A stretch of DNA of 64,000 nucleotides from Defluviitaleaceae bacterium (lineage in GTDB: Bacteria > Bacillota > Clostridia > Lachnospirales > WQUN01), in the NCBI GenBank assembly GCA_009781725.1, contig WQVF01000010.1, positions 1 to 64,000 of the forward strand, read 5' to 3'. Position 1 is the first letter of the stretch. Every line of letters starts with the position of its first letter. Of this stretch, positions 42,772 to 49,642 are shown one piece after another. The notes under the pieces are model-generated. The model was not told the DNA's origin, did no database searches, and saw only the letters and a program-made list of their open reading frames with translations. A program made the translations under genes and the position numbers.

Positions 42772-42850
42772 CGTCGTTGTGAGGAGCGAAGCGACGAAGC
42801 AATCCAGCAAATCAAACCTTCTGGATTGCTTCGCTTTGCTCGCAATGACA
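42772..42850. repeat. Dispersed palindromic repeat, family A, copy 3
   Basis: CGTTGTGAGGAGCGAAGCG...GAAGCAATCCAG pairs with CTGGATTGCTTCGC...GCTCGCAATGA. It follows a half-terminator (GGGGCTGTCTCAT, 42726), suggesting that it interrupted the ppdK terminator. The rest of the 230-bp gap is featureless. Confidence 0.85.
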
Positions 42851-42930
42851 GGCTTTGCATAGATATTCATGGTTTTTGCTTAGCAAGACAGCTCCTTTTG
42901 TTACAAAACAGCAATCCTTTGCCACATACC

Positions 42931-43101
42931 CTACTTGGCTTCTTGTTCCTGAACCGACCTTTTTCTTTCAAGAACTACGATATCTTTATGAATAAACAAT
43001 TCGATTTCAGCTTTTTCACCCCAGCCTAAGGCTTGCCTTACTTCTTTCGGCAACACAATCCGCCCCAACTCGTCAATCGTCCTTACACCTACAGACTCCA
43101 T
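42931..43101 (-). CDS. AbrB/SpoVT-type DNA-binding protein, 56 residues
   Basis: ATG 43101 is preceded by AAGGAGG. The product begins MESVGVRTIDELGRIVLPKE and continues VRQALGWGEKAEIELF. This is the swapped-hairpin AbrB fold seen in AbrB, SpoVT and MazE, with the D-x-x-G-R-[IV]-x-[IL]-P signature. Such dimers act as transition-state regulators or antitoxins. No toxin partner is next to it, so a regulator is more likely. It is too short for simple ORF lists. Confidence 0.88.
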   Translation of the reverse strand: MESVGVRTIDELGRIVLPKEVRQALGWGEKAEIELFIHKDIVVLERKRSVQEQEAK

Positions 43102-43149
43102 GTACTTTCCTCCTTTTCAAAAATGATAGGCCAGCGGAATATTGGGAAA

Positions 43150-43194
43150 TAAAAAACGCGTAGGGAGATGATTAAATCCATCTCACCTACGCGT
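43150..43194 (-). terminator. Strong minus-strand terminator
   Basis: ACGCGTAGG(T)GAGATG pairs with CATCTC-CCTACGCGT, followed by TTTTTT on the minus strand. It would end a transcript coming from the 43222-43480 region and lies 49 bp before the AbrB gene start. Confidence 0.8.
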
Positions 43195-43221
43195 CGGTAA
43201 CTTAGCGTAGTACACAGATGC

Positions 43222-43371
43222 TTACCGCCTGACCGCTTTATCCATGTATAACAAAATCGCACCTATCTCCTCAAGCCGGTAGGGGTGTCCTGCTTGAAGG
43301 AGTTGGAGAAATGTTGTAAACTCAGACTGCCGCGGTGGCAGGGTAACCTGTGCTTGAGGATGGTTATGCAT
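43222..43371 (-). CDS. Possible 49-residue small protein
   Basis: Reading frame ATG 43371 to TAA 43222 starts MHNHPQAQVTLPPRQSEF and ends ILLYMDKAVRR. It lies between a candidate promoter (43474-43502) and a strong terminator (43150-43194). TTAGGG abuts the ATG with no spacer, so the ribosome site is poor. The region could instead be a structured RNA: CACGG/CCGTG and AAGTG/CACTT hairpins lie in the leader. No family is recognised. Confidence 0.35.
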   Translation of the reverse strand: MHNHPQAQVTLPPRQSEFTTFLQLLQAGHPYRLEEIGAILLYMDKAVRR

Positions 43372-43473
43372 CCCTAAGCTCGTGAAGTGTTTGGTCGCAC
43401 TTTCACGGCTCCGTGGTTATTTTATTGTTACGGCGTTGATATATTGCCGCTGGCCTTTTTTTGTTACTTCATT

Positions 43474-43502
43474 ACTATACCAAAGTTTACATATTGCAAC
43501 AA
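43474..43502 (-). promoter_or_regulatory. Candidate promoter for the 43.2-43.4 kb transcript
   Basis: On the minus strand, TTGTTG (43502-43497), a 17-bp spacer and TATAGT (43479-43474), about 100 bases before the 49-residue frame. Confidence 0.4.
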
Positions 43503-43583
43503 TGTTTTTTTCGTCGTATTGCTTTTGCTGCCGAATAATGGGAAAATAGCCCCGGAAGATGTTTTGTATATAAGGGGGCATTT

Positions 43584-45530
43584 ATGGTTGACTACAAGAT
43601 GATAGAGGCAATGGCAAAGGGCGCGGTTAAAGGCGCATTGGAAAAACCTTCTGACGCAATAACTAAAATAACCAAGAACGCTCTTGCAAAGATAAAAGTG
43701 AATCTTGATACTGCATTTACCAGCTACTTGGATAAATCGTATACAAAGTATTCTACGATTAAGACATTGTTATATAAGGATGAATTTCGGAAACTACACG
43801 ATTTTTTTGTGGTACCAAATTTACGCAAAGGAAACAAAAAAAAGGAATCCATTATATCAGCTCAAAATTCAAGGAGCGTACGCAATTTTTTCCAAAGCAA
43901 CTTTGCTATAGTACAGGGTACTGGCGGTGCAGGTAAATCAATGCTAATGAAGCACTTGTTTTTAAGTGAACTTGAAACTCGTGATTTTATTCCAGTATTT
44001 TTTGAGTTAAAAGATATAAACAAGCAAGATGGTGACTATAATCTAATAGATGCGATTTTTGAAGGCATGAACATTCTGGTCGAGTCAACCTCAAAAGCCG
44101 CTGTTAAGTACGCCTTAGAACGAGGAATGTTCATGATTCTCTTAGATGGACTTGATGAAATAGATGGTAACAAGTCCAAGGATTTTACGGAAAAACTAAA
44201 TGATTTTTGTGATAAATACTCCCTCAATACTGTAATAATGTCATCTCGACCTATTGATGATTTTATTTCGTTTGAAAAATTTGCAGTGCTAGAGACTATG
44301 CCGTTAAACAAAACACAAGCTATTTCTCTAATTGAAAAGCTAGAGTATCAAGATGATTCTAAGCAGAAATTCATAACGGCACTAGATGGTGAACTATTTG
44401 AAAGACATGAAGAATTTGCATCTAATCCACTCCTTCTTACGATGATGTTTCTAACTTATGATGAGTTTGCAGAAATACCCGAAACACCTCACCTATTTTA
44501 CGAAAGAGCATTTGAAACCTTATTCATAAAACACGACCGTACTAAGGAAGGATATGTTCGTAAAATAGAAAGCGGGCTAAGGTCAGATTTGTTTAAGAAA
44601 GTGTTTTCAACTTTTTGCTGTATGACCTATTACAATAACGCATTGTCATTTTCTGAGGGCGAATTAATTAGCATACTCAGTAAAGTTAAGGAAGAAGTCG
44701 CTAAAGACGGTATCACGTTCGACATAGAAAAATATATTAGAGATTTAACTAACGTAGTATGTATGTTATACAAGGAAGGGTACACCTACAGCTTTACACA
44801 TAGGTCTTTTCAGGAATATTTCACAGCAGTATACCTGAAAGACCAAACAGATGATATCATGGAAAAACGAAGTCTAGCGATTATAAAAAAAAGTGTTTAT
44901 AAGGCAACACAGGATGAAACATTCCCGATGCTCTGTGGTATGGTAAAAAAAAAGTTTGAAAAAAACATCTTATTACCACTTTTAAATGAAATCGAAAATG
45001 ATTTTATCGGTAACGACCTTTACGATTTCTACTTTAAAAAAATGATTCCCTCGATTAGATTTATTAAAGGTACTGTGTTCCCCCTAACTCCAAATACACC
45101 GGATTATTTTGTCCTGAACACCTACTTGTATATTGAACCTCAACTAGATGATGGGGAGTCTGCCCATAACTCATCGAATGCCGTACGTCAACATCTAAAC
45201 GATGATGGAGCACAGAGATTCTATTACTTCGAAAACAATAATGTGTATTCAAGTCATGACCGTTTCGTTGGTGATGATGAAGTATTGTACAATTTAATGC
45301 GTGACACTTGGTTAGGACAGCTAATTCTAGCCATTTCCACAGCACGAGAAACCCTAACAAAAAAATACGCTGCCACAGCAGACCACGACGACTTTTTTTC
45401 CTTACAAAACAAAAAAAGGGGCTGTCACGTTAAGAATGCCGTTATTTCAAGGCTCGTCATCCCGGGATCCCATAACCATTGCCGAAAGACTAAGGGGATC
45501 CCGGGTCAAGCCCGGGACACGTCAGTCTAA
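43584..45530 (+). CDS. NACHT-domain NTPase, probable antiphage NLR-like protein
   Basis: The 648-residue protein starts at ATG 43584 with AAGGGGG 6 bases upstream. Residues 1 to about 105 form a helical N-terminal region. The NACHT core has Walker A GTGGAGKS (112-119) and Walker B LLDGLDEID, with D188, D191 and E192 in the NACHT-typical double-acid pattern. SSRP as sensor 1 and the winged-helix region ending FTHRSFQEYFTAVYL follow. The C-terminal part (about 440-605) is unassigned and would be the sensor. Bacterial NACHT proteins defend against phages. Residues from about 610 on (VKNAVISRLVIPG onward) are translated from repeat DNA, not from the original gene. It looks AT-richer than its neighbours. 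Confidence 0.88.
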   Translation: MVDYKMIEAMAKGAVKGALEKPSDAITKITKNALAKIKVNLDTAFTSYLDKSYTKYSTIKTLLYKDEFRKLHDFFVVPNLRKGNKKKESIISAQNSRSVRNFFQSNFAIVQGTGGAGKSMLMKHLFLSELETRDFIPVFFELKDINKQDGDYNLIDAIFEGMNILVESTSKAAVKYALERGMFMILLDGLDEIDGNKSKDFTEKLNDFCDKYSLNTVIMSSRPIDDFISFEKFAVLETMPLNKTQAISLIEKLEYQDDSKQKFITALDGELFERHEEFASNPLLLTMMFLTYDEFAEIPETPHLFYERAFETLFIKHDRTKEGYVRKIESGLRSDLFKKVFSTFCCMTYYNNALSFSEGELISILSKVKEEVAKDGITFDIEKYIRDLTNVVCMLYKEGYTYSFTHRSFQEYFTAVYLKDQTDDIMEKRSLAIIKKSVYKATQDETFPMLCGMVKKKFEKNILLPLLNEIENDFIGNDLYDFYFKKMIPSIRFIKGTVFPLTPNTPDYFVLNTYLYIEPQLDDGESAHNSSNAVRQHLNDDGAQRFYYFENNNVYSSHDRFVGDDEVLYNLMRDTWLGQLILAISTARETLTKKYAATADHDDFFSLQNKKRGCHVKNAVISRLVIPGSHNHCRKTKGIPGQARDTSV

Positions 45531-45766
45531 TTTGCTTGATATTGCCAAGCCAAGACCACCCCGGCGCTTCGCGCCACCCCTCCGCAGGAGGGGAATTAAA
45601 TACAATACGTATAAAAGTTCCCCTCTGGGGAGGGGAAAGACGCCGTAGGCGGCGAGGGGTGGTCTCAGCTTGGCAACGTTCTGTATTTTGGATTGTAAAT
45701 TAGACTGACGTGAGCCCGGGATGACGGGCTTTTTATTACGTCATAACGTGACAGCCCTTTTTTTCT
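45412..45766. repeat. Nested inverted-repeat composite between NACHT and HepT
   Basis: The outermost arms are AAAAAGGGGCTGTCACGTTA and TAACGTGACAGCCCTTTTT. Inside are arms CACGTCAGTCTAATTT / AAATTAGACTGACGTG next to CCCGGG blocks. Further in lie GCCAAGCCAAGACCACCCC / GGGGTGGTCTCAGCTTGGC, then CTCCGCAGGAGGGGAA / TTCCCCTCTGGGGAG. Each layer looks like a separate palindromic element inserted in the previous one. The outermost resembles a bidirectional terminator. Confidence 0.85.
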
Positions 45767-45929
45767 TGGGTGTGAACATAGTTAACAACATCCCAAACCA
45801 ATTCAAGGTTCACACCATCATAGTCATGTACTAATCGATTCCGCAAACCGCGCATTTTGTGCCAAGGAATGTCTTGGTGACTTAGTTGAAAATCTCTGTC
45901 AATGCGGTTCGCGAGTTCACCATATACTA
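45736..45929 (-). pseudogene. HepT-like HEPN toxin remnant
   Basis: After the MntA stop, another frame reads VYGELANRIDRDFQLSHQDI then PWHKMRGLRNRLVHDYDGV. This is the C-terminal half of HepT (DUF86) with the HEPN RNase motif R-x4-6-H in RNRLVH. The N-terminal half (about 60 residues) and any start codon are missing. The last residues (KKGCHVMT) are encoded by the nested repeat. It cannot be translated alone in its present state. Confidence 0.75.
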
Positions 45930-46234
45930 CCCCCCGTAGCCATTATCTCACGCTCAATACGCGAGCCATTATCAATATAATGAACATCCAATACATCGAC
46001 ATTCCGTTGAAGTGTTTCACGCATATTTTCTATCAGTCCCACAAAGTCAAGCCCACGTAGCCCACTATCAACCAATATATCAATATCACTGTCAGCCACA
46101 GCAGAGCCTTTAGCATATGAACCAAAAAGCACTGCGCGCTTAACTCCATCGGCAGCGAATATAGGCTCAAGCATGATTTTAATCTCATGAACACTAAATT
46201 CCTTATTGCCGTTATCAAGCTCTTTCGTAGTCAT
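45917..46234 (-). CDS. MntA-like minimal nucleotidyltransferase
   Basis: The 105-residue product starts at ATG 46234 (GGAGGTG upstream). It has the nucleotidyltransferase signature GSYAKGSAVADSDIDILVD, with G-S-x(n)-D-x-D metal-binding aspartates. In MntA-HepT pairs this enzyme adenylylates the HEPN toxin HepT and so neutralises it. The C-terminus is odd: ATGGSIW ends just after a six-C run (45930-45935 on the plus strand). One base fewer would continue MATGVVYGELANRI, running straight into the HepT remnant. So a deletion appears to have joined the two genes, and the homopolymer decides the frame. Confidence 0.85.
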   Translation of the reverse strand: MTTKELDNGNKEFSVHEIKIMLEPIFAADGVKRAVLFGSYAKGSAVADSDIDILVDSGLRGLDFVGLIENMRETLQRNVDVLDVHYIDNGSRIEREIMATGGSIW

Positions 46235-46349
46235 GGAAATCACCTCCAATGCATCATAAAAACTTTATATCACAAAGTCAACCCACATATAACATATAGC
46301 ATCTTCCTCAATCCATGATATAATACCAACAAAAAAAGGTGGTGACCCC

Positions 46350-47561
46350 ATGGCAATCGTTAACATCGTCCAATATAATGGCGGGCCAGATGTTTTTGCT
46401 TGGAAATTTCCCAACGACCAGCTAAGCACTTGGACTCAGGTAATCGTCAACGAATCCCAAGAGGCAATTCTTCTTAAGGGCGGCCAGGTTGCCGACATCC
46501 TGGGCCCCGGGCGGCATACATTGGATACCGCCAATATCCCCTTGCTAAGCGCATTAATCCGGCTCCCCTTCGGTGGCCGTTCCCCTTTTACTGCAGAGGT
46601 CTGGTACATAAACAAAGTACATTCCATGAATATAAAATGGGGTACCCCAAGGCCTATTCAATTACAAGACCCTAAGTACAATATCTTCATCCCATTGCGC
46701 TCTTTCGGCCATTTTGGCATCCAGATTGCTGCGCCTAAGAAGTTTCTTGTAAAAATGGTAGGGGTTTTGCCTGTTTTCAACAAGGACAGCGTAGAGCAAT
46801 TCTTCCGCGGCCTTTATCTCACCAAGGTCAAGGACGCTATCGCAACATATCTGGTAAGAAAGGGCATCTCCGCCTTGGAGATAAACGCCTACCTACTAGA
46901 GCTATCCGACCACCTGCGGGACGCAATGGTACCTGTCTTTGACGAATATGGAATTAGGCTCATAAACTTCAATGTAAACAATATTAATGTGCCGGAAGAC
47001 GACCCCGGTGTAAGAAAACTTAAAGATGCACTGGCAAAACGTGCAGAAATGGATATCGTAGGCTTCAATTATGTACAGGAACGCTCCTTTAATACATTAG
47101 AAGGTGCGGCAACCAACCCCGGCCAGGCTCAAGTCGGTATTATGGGCGCAGGATTGGGCATGGCTATGGGAGCCGGCCTAGGGGGAGCCATGGGCAACCA
47201 TATGGGTAATATGGCCCAAAATCTCCAACTCGGTAACATGAAAAAATGCCCCCATTGCAACAATGATATGGACCAATCAGCTAGATTCTGCCCCGTTTGT
47301 GGCGGAGATTCCAACATGCCAAAGGCCTCATCAAAAACCTGCCCCAAATGCAATGCAGGTATTACAAACGAACGATCAAGATTCTGCCCGGAATGTGGCG
47401 TATCTTTGGTAAAAAGCTGCCCAGGATGTAGCGTGCCCATAGATGGCAACCCCAGATTTTGCCCAGAATGCGGCGTATCCATGACAAAAAGCTGCCCGGG
47501 ATGCAGTGCGCCTATAGAAGGCGACCACAGATTCTGTCCTGAATGTGGGAATAAAATGTGA
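46350..47561 (+). CDS. SPFH-domain protein with four C-terminal zinc ribbons (YdjI-like)
   Basis: The 403-residue protein has an SPFH/band-7-like core (residues about 20-235: VIVNESQEAILLKGG, GPGRHTLDTANIPLL, YGIRLINFNVNNINVPED). A Gly/Met-rich linker follows (GAGLGMAMGAGLGGAMGNHM). Four double-CxxC zinc ribbons complete it (CPHC..CPVCG, CPKC..CPECG, CPGC..CPECG, CPGC..CPECG). Bacillus YdjI and so-called virion core proteins share the core with one or two ribbons; four is long. AAGGTGG precedes the ATG. It heads an operon with two small membrane proteins. A membrane-scaffold or stress role is known only loosely for relatives. Confidence 0.88.
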   Translation: MAIVNIVQYNGGPDVFAWKFPNDQLSTWTQVIVNESQEAILLKGGQVADILGPGRHTLDTANIPLLSALIRLPFGGRSPFTAEVWYINKVHSMNIKWGTPRPIQLQDPKYNIFIPLRSFGHFGIQIAAPKKFLVKMVGVLPVFNKDSVEQFFRGLYLTKVKDAIATYLVRKGISALEINAYLLELSDHLRDAMVPVFDEYGIRLINFNVNNINVPEDDPGVRKLKDALAKRAEMDIVGFNYVQERSFNTLEGAATNPGQAQVGIMGAGLGMAMGAGLGGAMGNHMGNMAQNLQLGNMKKCPHCNNDMDQSARFCPVCGGDSNMPKASSKTCPKCNAGITNERSRFCPECGVSLVKSCPGCSVPIDGNPRFCPECGVSMTKSCPGCSAPIEGDHRFCPECGNKM

Positions 47562-47664
47562 TATAATCCTTTGCTGTATTTCCGGTTTTGATGATAGGGC
47601 CAAAGGCGATTATACCTGTAGACCAATTTAGATGATATTGATAAAGGCTAAAGGAGGAAGTAAA

Positions 47665-48054
47665 ATGTGGTTTTTCATCATACTTTTGGCAGTGGCTCTG
47701 GTCATTGCCACCATATACGCCTTGCGGATTGCTTTCCGCAGAGCAGATGATATATCTGAAACGCATAAACAAGCTACGGCCTTTATGAATGAATGTGAAA
47801 GCCGCATATTGGTCATGAAAATGTCTTATAAGGAATATGACCAACCTTTAAACTCCCTTTATGAATTAGTAAAGTACTCCGACAAATCCGGCACAAGCGA
47901 ACTGGACTGGAAAATAGATCCGCTACTGACACGGTTGGAGTTGGCCCTAGCCGACACCGACGGGGAAGATGTGACCACAGTAATTGACGAAGTGAAGCTA
48001 CTCTTCGAGCGACGCAAGACAGAAATAAGGGAATCCAAACGGGGCCAATTCTAA
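47665..48054 (+). CDS. Small single-pass membrane protein, 129 residues
   Basis: The start at ATG 47665 follows AAAGGAGG. Residues 2-20 form a transmembrane helix (WFFIILLAVALVIATIYAL). The rest is a cytoplasmic helical domain with charged repeats, resembling a short LemA-like four-helix arrangement, but no signature is firm. It is 1 base from the next gene, so it is coupled. By context it partners the SPFH protein at the membrane. Confidence 0.7.
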   Translation: MWFFIILLAVALVIATIYALRIAFRRADDISETHKQATAFMNECESRILVMKMSYKEYDQPLNSLYELVKYSDKSGTSELDWKIDPLLTRLELALADTDGEDVTTVIDEVKLLFERRKTEIRESKRGQF

Positions 48055-48055
48055 C

Positions 48056-48622
48056 ATGAATCTACGTATACCCCAGGATGCCACCCGGTCCAAAGTAGCC
48101 GTGGGCTTTAGTATTGTTATCGGCAAGATATTCAGCATACTTGGTTATGGATTGGCCGGACTTGGACTCCTTATAATGCTAGTCTTCATTACCGATGGGG
48201 ATTATGCAGAGTTGCATATAATGTTTCTTGTATTGGTATTGCCCGGTATCTTGTTAATCATTCAAGGAGCAAGGATAAAGAGGCGCATCAGGCGTTTTAG
48301 AGTCTATGTGGGATTAATATCCAATAACTTCGACTCTTTGGATGACATAGCAGCACGCACCAACAAGACGACTGCCTTTGTCACCGGAGATATACAAAAA
48401 ATGATTAACAAGCGTTACTTTTCCAACGCAGCATTGGACTTTATAAGCAAAAAGGTTATAATGCTTGGGAGACCCGCCCCTACTAAAACTCACCAGAACA
48501 CTGAGTCACAGGATCAATACTCTGCCTTTGAGATTCGTACATGCCCCGGCTGTGGTGCCAACCGTACCAAGGAGCGTGGAGCAACCGTGTCATGTGAGTA
48601 TTGTGGGTCATCGATTATATAG
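48056..48622 (+). CDS. Two-helix membrane protein with wHTH-like and zinc-ribbon regions
   Basis: The 188-residue product has two transmembrane segments (about 17-43 and 51-70). A region resembling a winged helix follows (NNFDSLDDIAARTNKTTAFV). A C-terminal zinc ribbon (CPGCGANRTKERG, then CEYCGSSI) ends it. The start lies 1 base after the previous stop. The zinc ribbon echoes those of the SPFH protein two genes upstream, supporting a common complex. Confidence 0.75.
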   Translation: MNLRIPQDATRSKVAVGFSIVIGKIFSILGYGLAGLGLLIMLVFITDGDYAELHIMFLVLVLPGILLIIQGARIKRRIRRFRVYVGLISNNFDSLDDIAARTNKTTAFVTGDIQKMINKRYFSNAALDFISKKVIMLGRPAPTKTHQNTESQDQYSAFEIRTCPGCGANRTKERGATVSCEYCGSSII

Positions 48623-48708
48623 TAAACAAGAAGGAACGAGTAGGGTGACGTAGCCCCTCCACTCGAATAACTGTGTAAATGCCCGCAACGGGCGGATAGG
48701 TGGTACAT

Positions 48709-49419
48709 ATGAAAAGGAAATTCGTTCTTATTAGCATTGCACTCATGTTTGTATTGGGCATTGCCGTAGTTTTTTATCCCAATATACGTACTCGCATAAA
48801 TGCTAGGGCTCAAGCCGAGATACTTGAGCAACACCAGGAAGAGGTAGCTGCTTTATACGATGAGTATATAGCGGGGCATTTTCTACGCGCTGATGAAGTC
48901 AATATGGGGCTAAGTTTGTTACCGGAAGATGGGACTCTTTATCTTGCCCAACATGCTATTTTGCCCCATGATTACAACGAAATCCTTAACGTAGGCGATG
49001 TTATGGCCCGGCTTTTGATTCCTGTTATTAATGTAGACCTTCCTATATTCCACACCACACACCCCGATGTATTGGAAATAGGAGTTGGACACATAGAAGG
49101 CACCTCTTTCCCCATTGGCGGGGAAAGTACTCACTCTGCCCTAACCGCACATGCCGGACTGCCTACGGCAAGGCTCTTTACAGACCTGGAGCAAGGTGTC
49201 GATATAGGGGATTACTTTTTTATTGATGTATTGGACCGACGTCTGGCCTATAGAGTTGACCAGATTACTGTGATTCTTCCTCACGAAATAGAACACCTGC
49301 GGATAATCCCAGGGGAAGACCTGGTGACTCTAATCACCTGCACTCCTTATACCGTCAACACACATAGGCTGTTGGTGCGTGGAAGTAGGGTAGAATTTGA
49401 AACACATCTATATGAATGA
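48709..49419 (+). CDS. Class C sortase
   Basis: Sortases cleave a sorting motif and attach surface or pilin proteins. The 236 residues start at ATG 48709 (AGGTGG upstream). An N-terminal transmembrane helix is followed by the sortase barrel with catalytic H148 (LTAHAGL), C211 (TLITCTPY) and R220 (THRLLVRG). The TLITCTPY...HRLLVRG pattern is that of class C. The usual C-terminal transmembrane helix of class C is absent here, as the protein ends shortly after the barrel. It is paralogous to the first domain of the next gene. Confidence 0.92.
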   Translation: MKRKFVLISIALMFVLGIAVVFYPNIRTRINARAQAEILEQHQEEVAALYDEYIAGHFLRADEVNMGLSLLPEDGTLYLAQHAILPHDYNEILNVGDVMARLLIPVINVDLPIFHTTHPDVLEIGVGHIEGTSFPIGGESTHSALTAHAGLPTARLFTDLEQGVDIGDYFFIDVLDRRLAYRVDQITVILPHEIEHLRIIPGEDLVTLITCTPYTVNTHRLLVRGSRVEFETHLYE

Positions 49420-49564
49420 TGGCTTTTTTTTGGGGCAATATACATATATGAAATACTAACTTAATGTCCCTGTAACCATTACCTCTTGCAATCCGGCCAA
49501 AATCCGTATAGATTAGCAAATAAGAGTACCTTGCTATCAAGGGGCTTATTTTGCCTATTTCTAT

Positions 49565-49620
49565 GTATAGTCTTTCAGCGTGAGAACAAGCGAACTTATT
49601 CTCACGCTGAAAGACTATAC
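49565..49620. repeat. Perfect 22-bp inverted repeat
   Basis: Arms 49565-49586 and 49599-49620 are exact inverses with a 12-base loop. The right arm ends 22 bases before the GTG start of the tandem sortase. No T-tail follows. It may be a mobile palindrome or an mRNA hairpin controlling the downstream gene. Confidence 0.85.
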
Positions 49621-49642
49621 AACAACCGGAAGGGGGTGCGCA

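Noticed and set aside
43195-43480. Possible group II intron end or known riboswitch next to the NACHT gene
   Set aside because: GAGCCGTG and GTGCGAC-like words appear, but no domain V stem, reverse transcriptase or canonical riboswitch core could be assembled.
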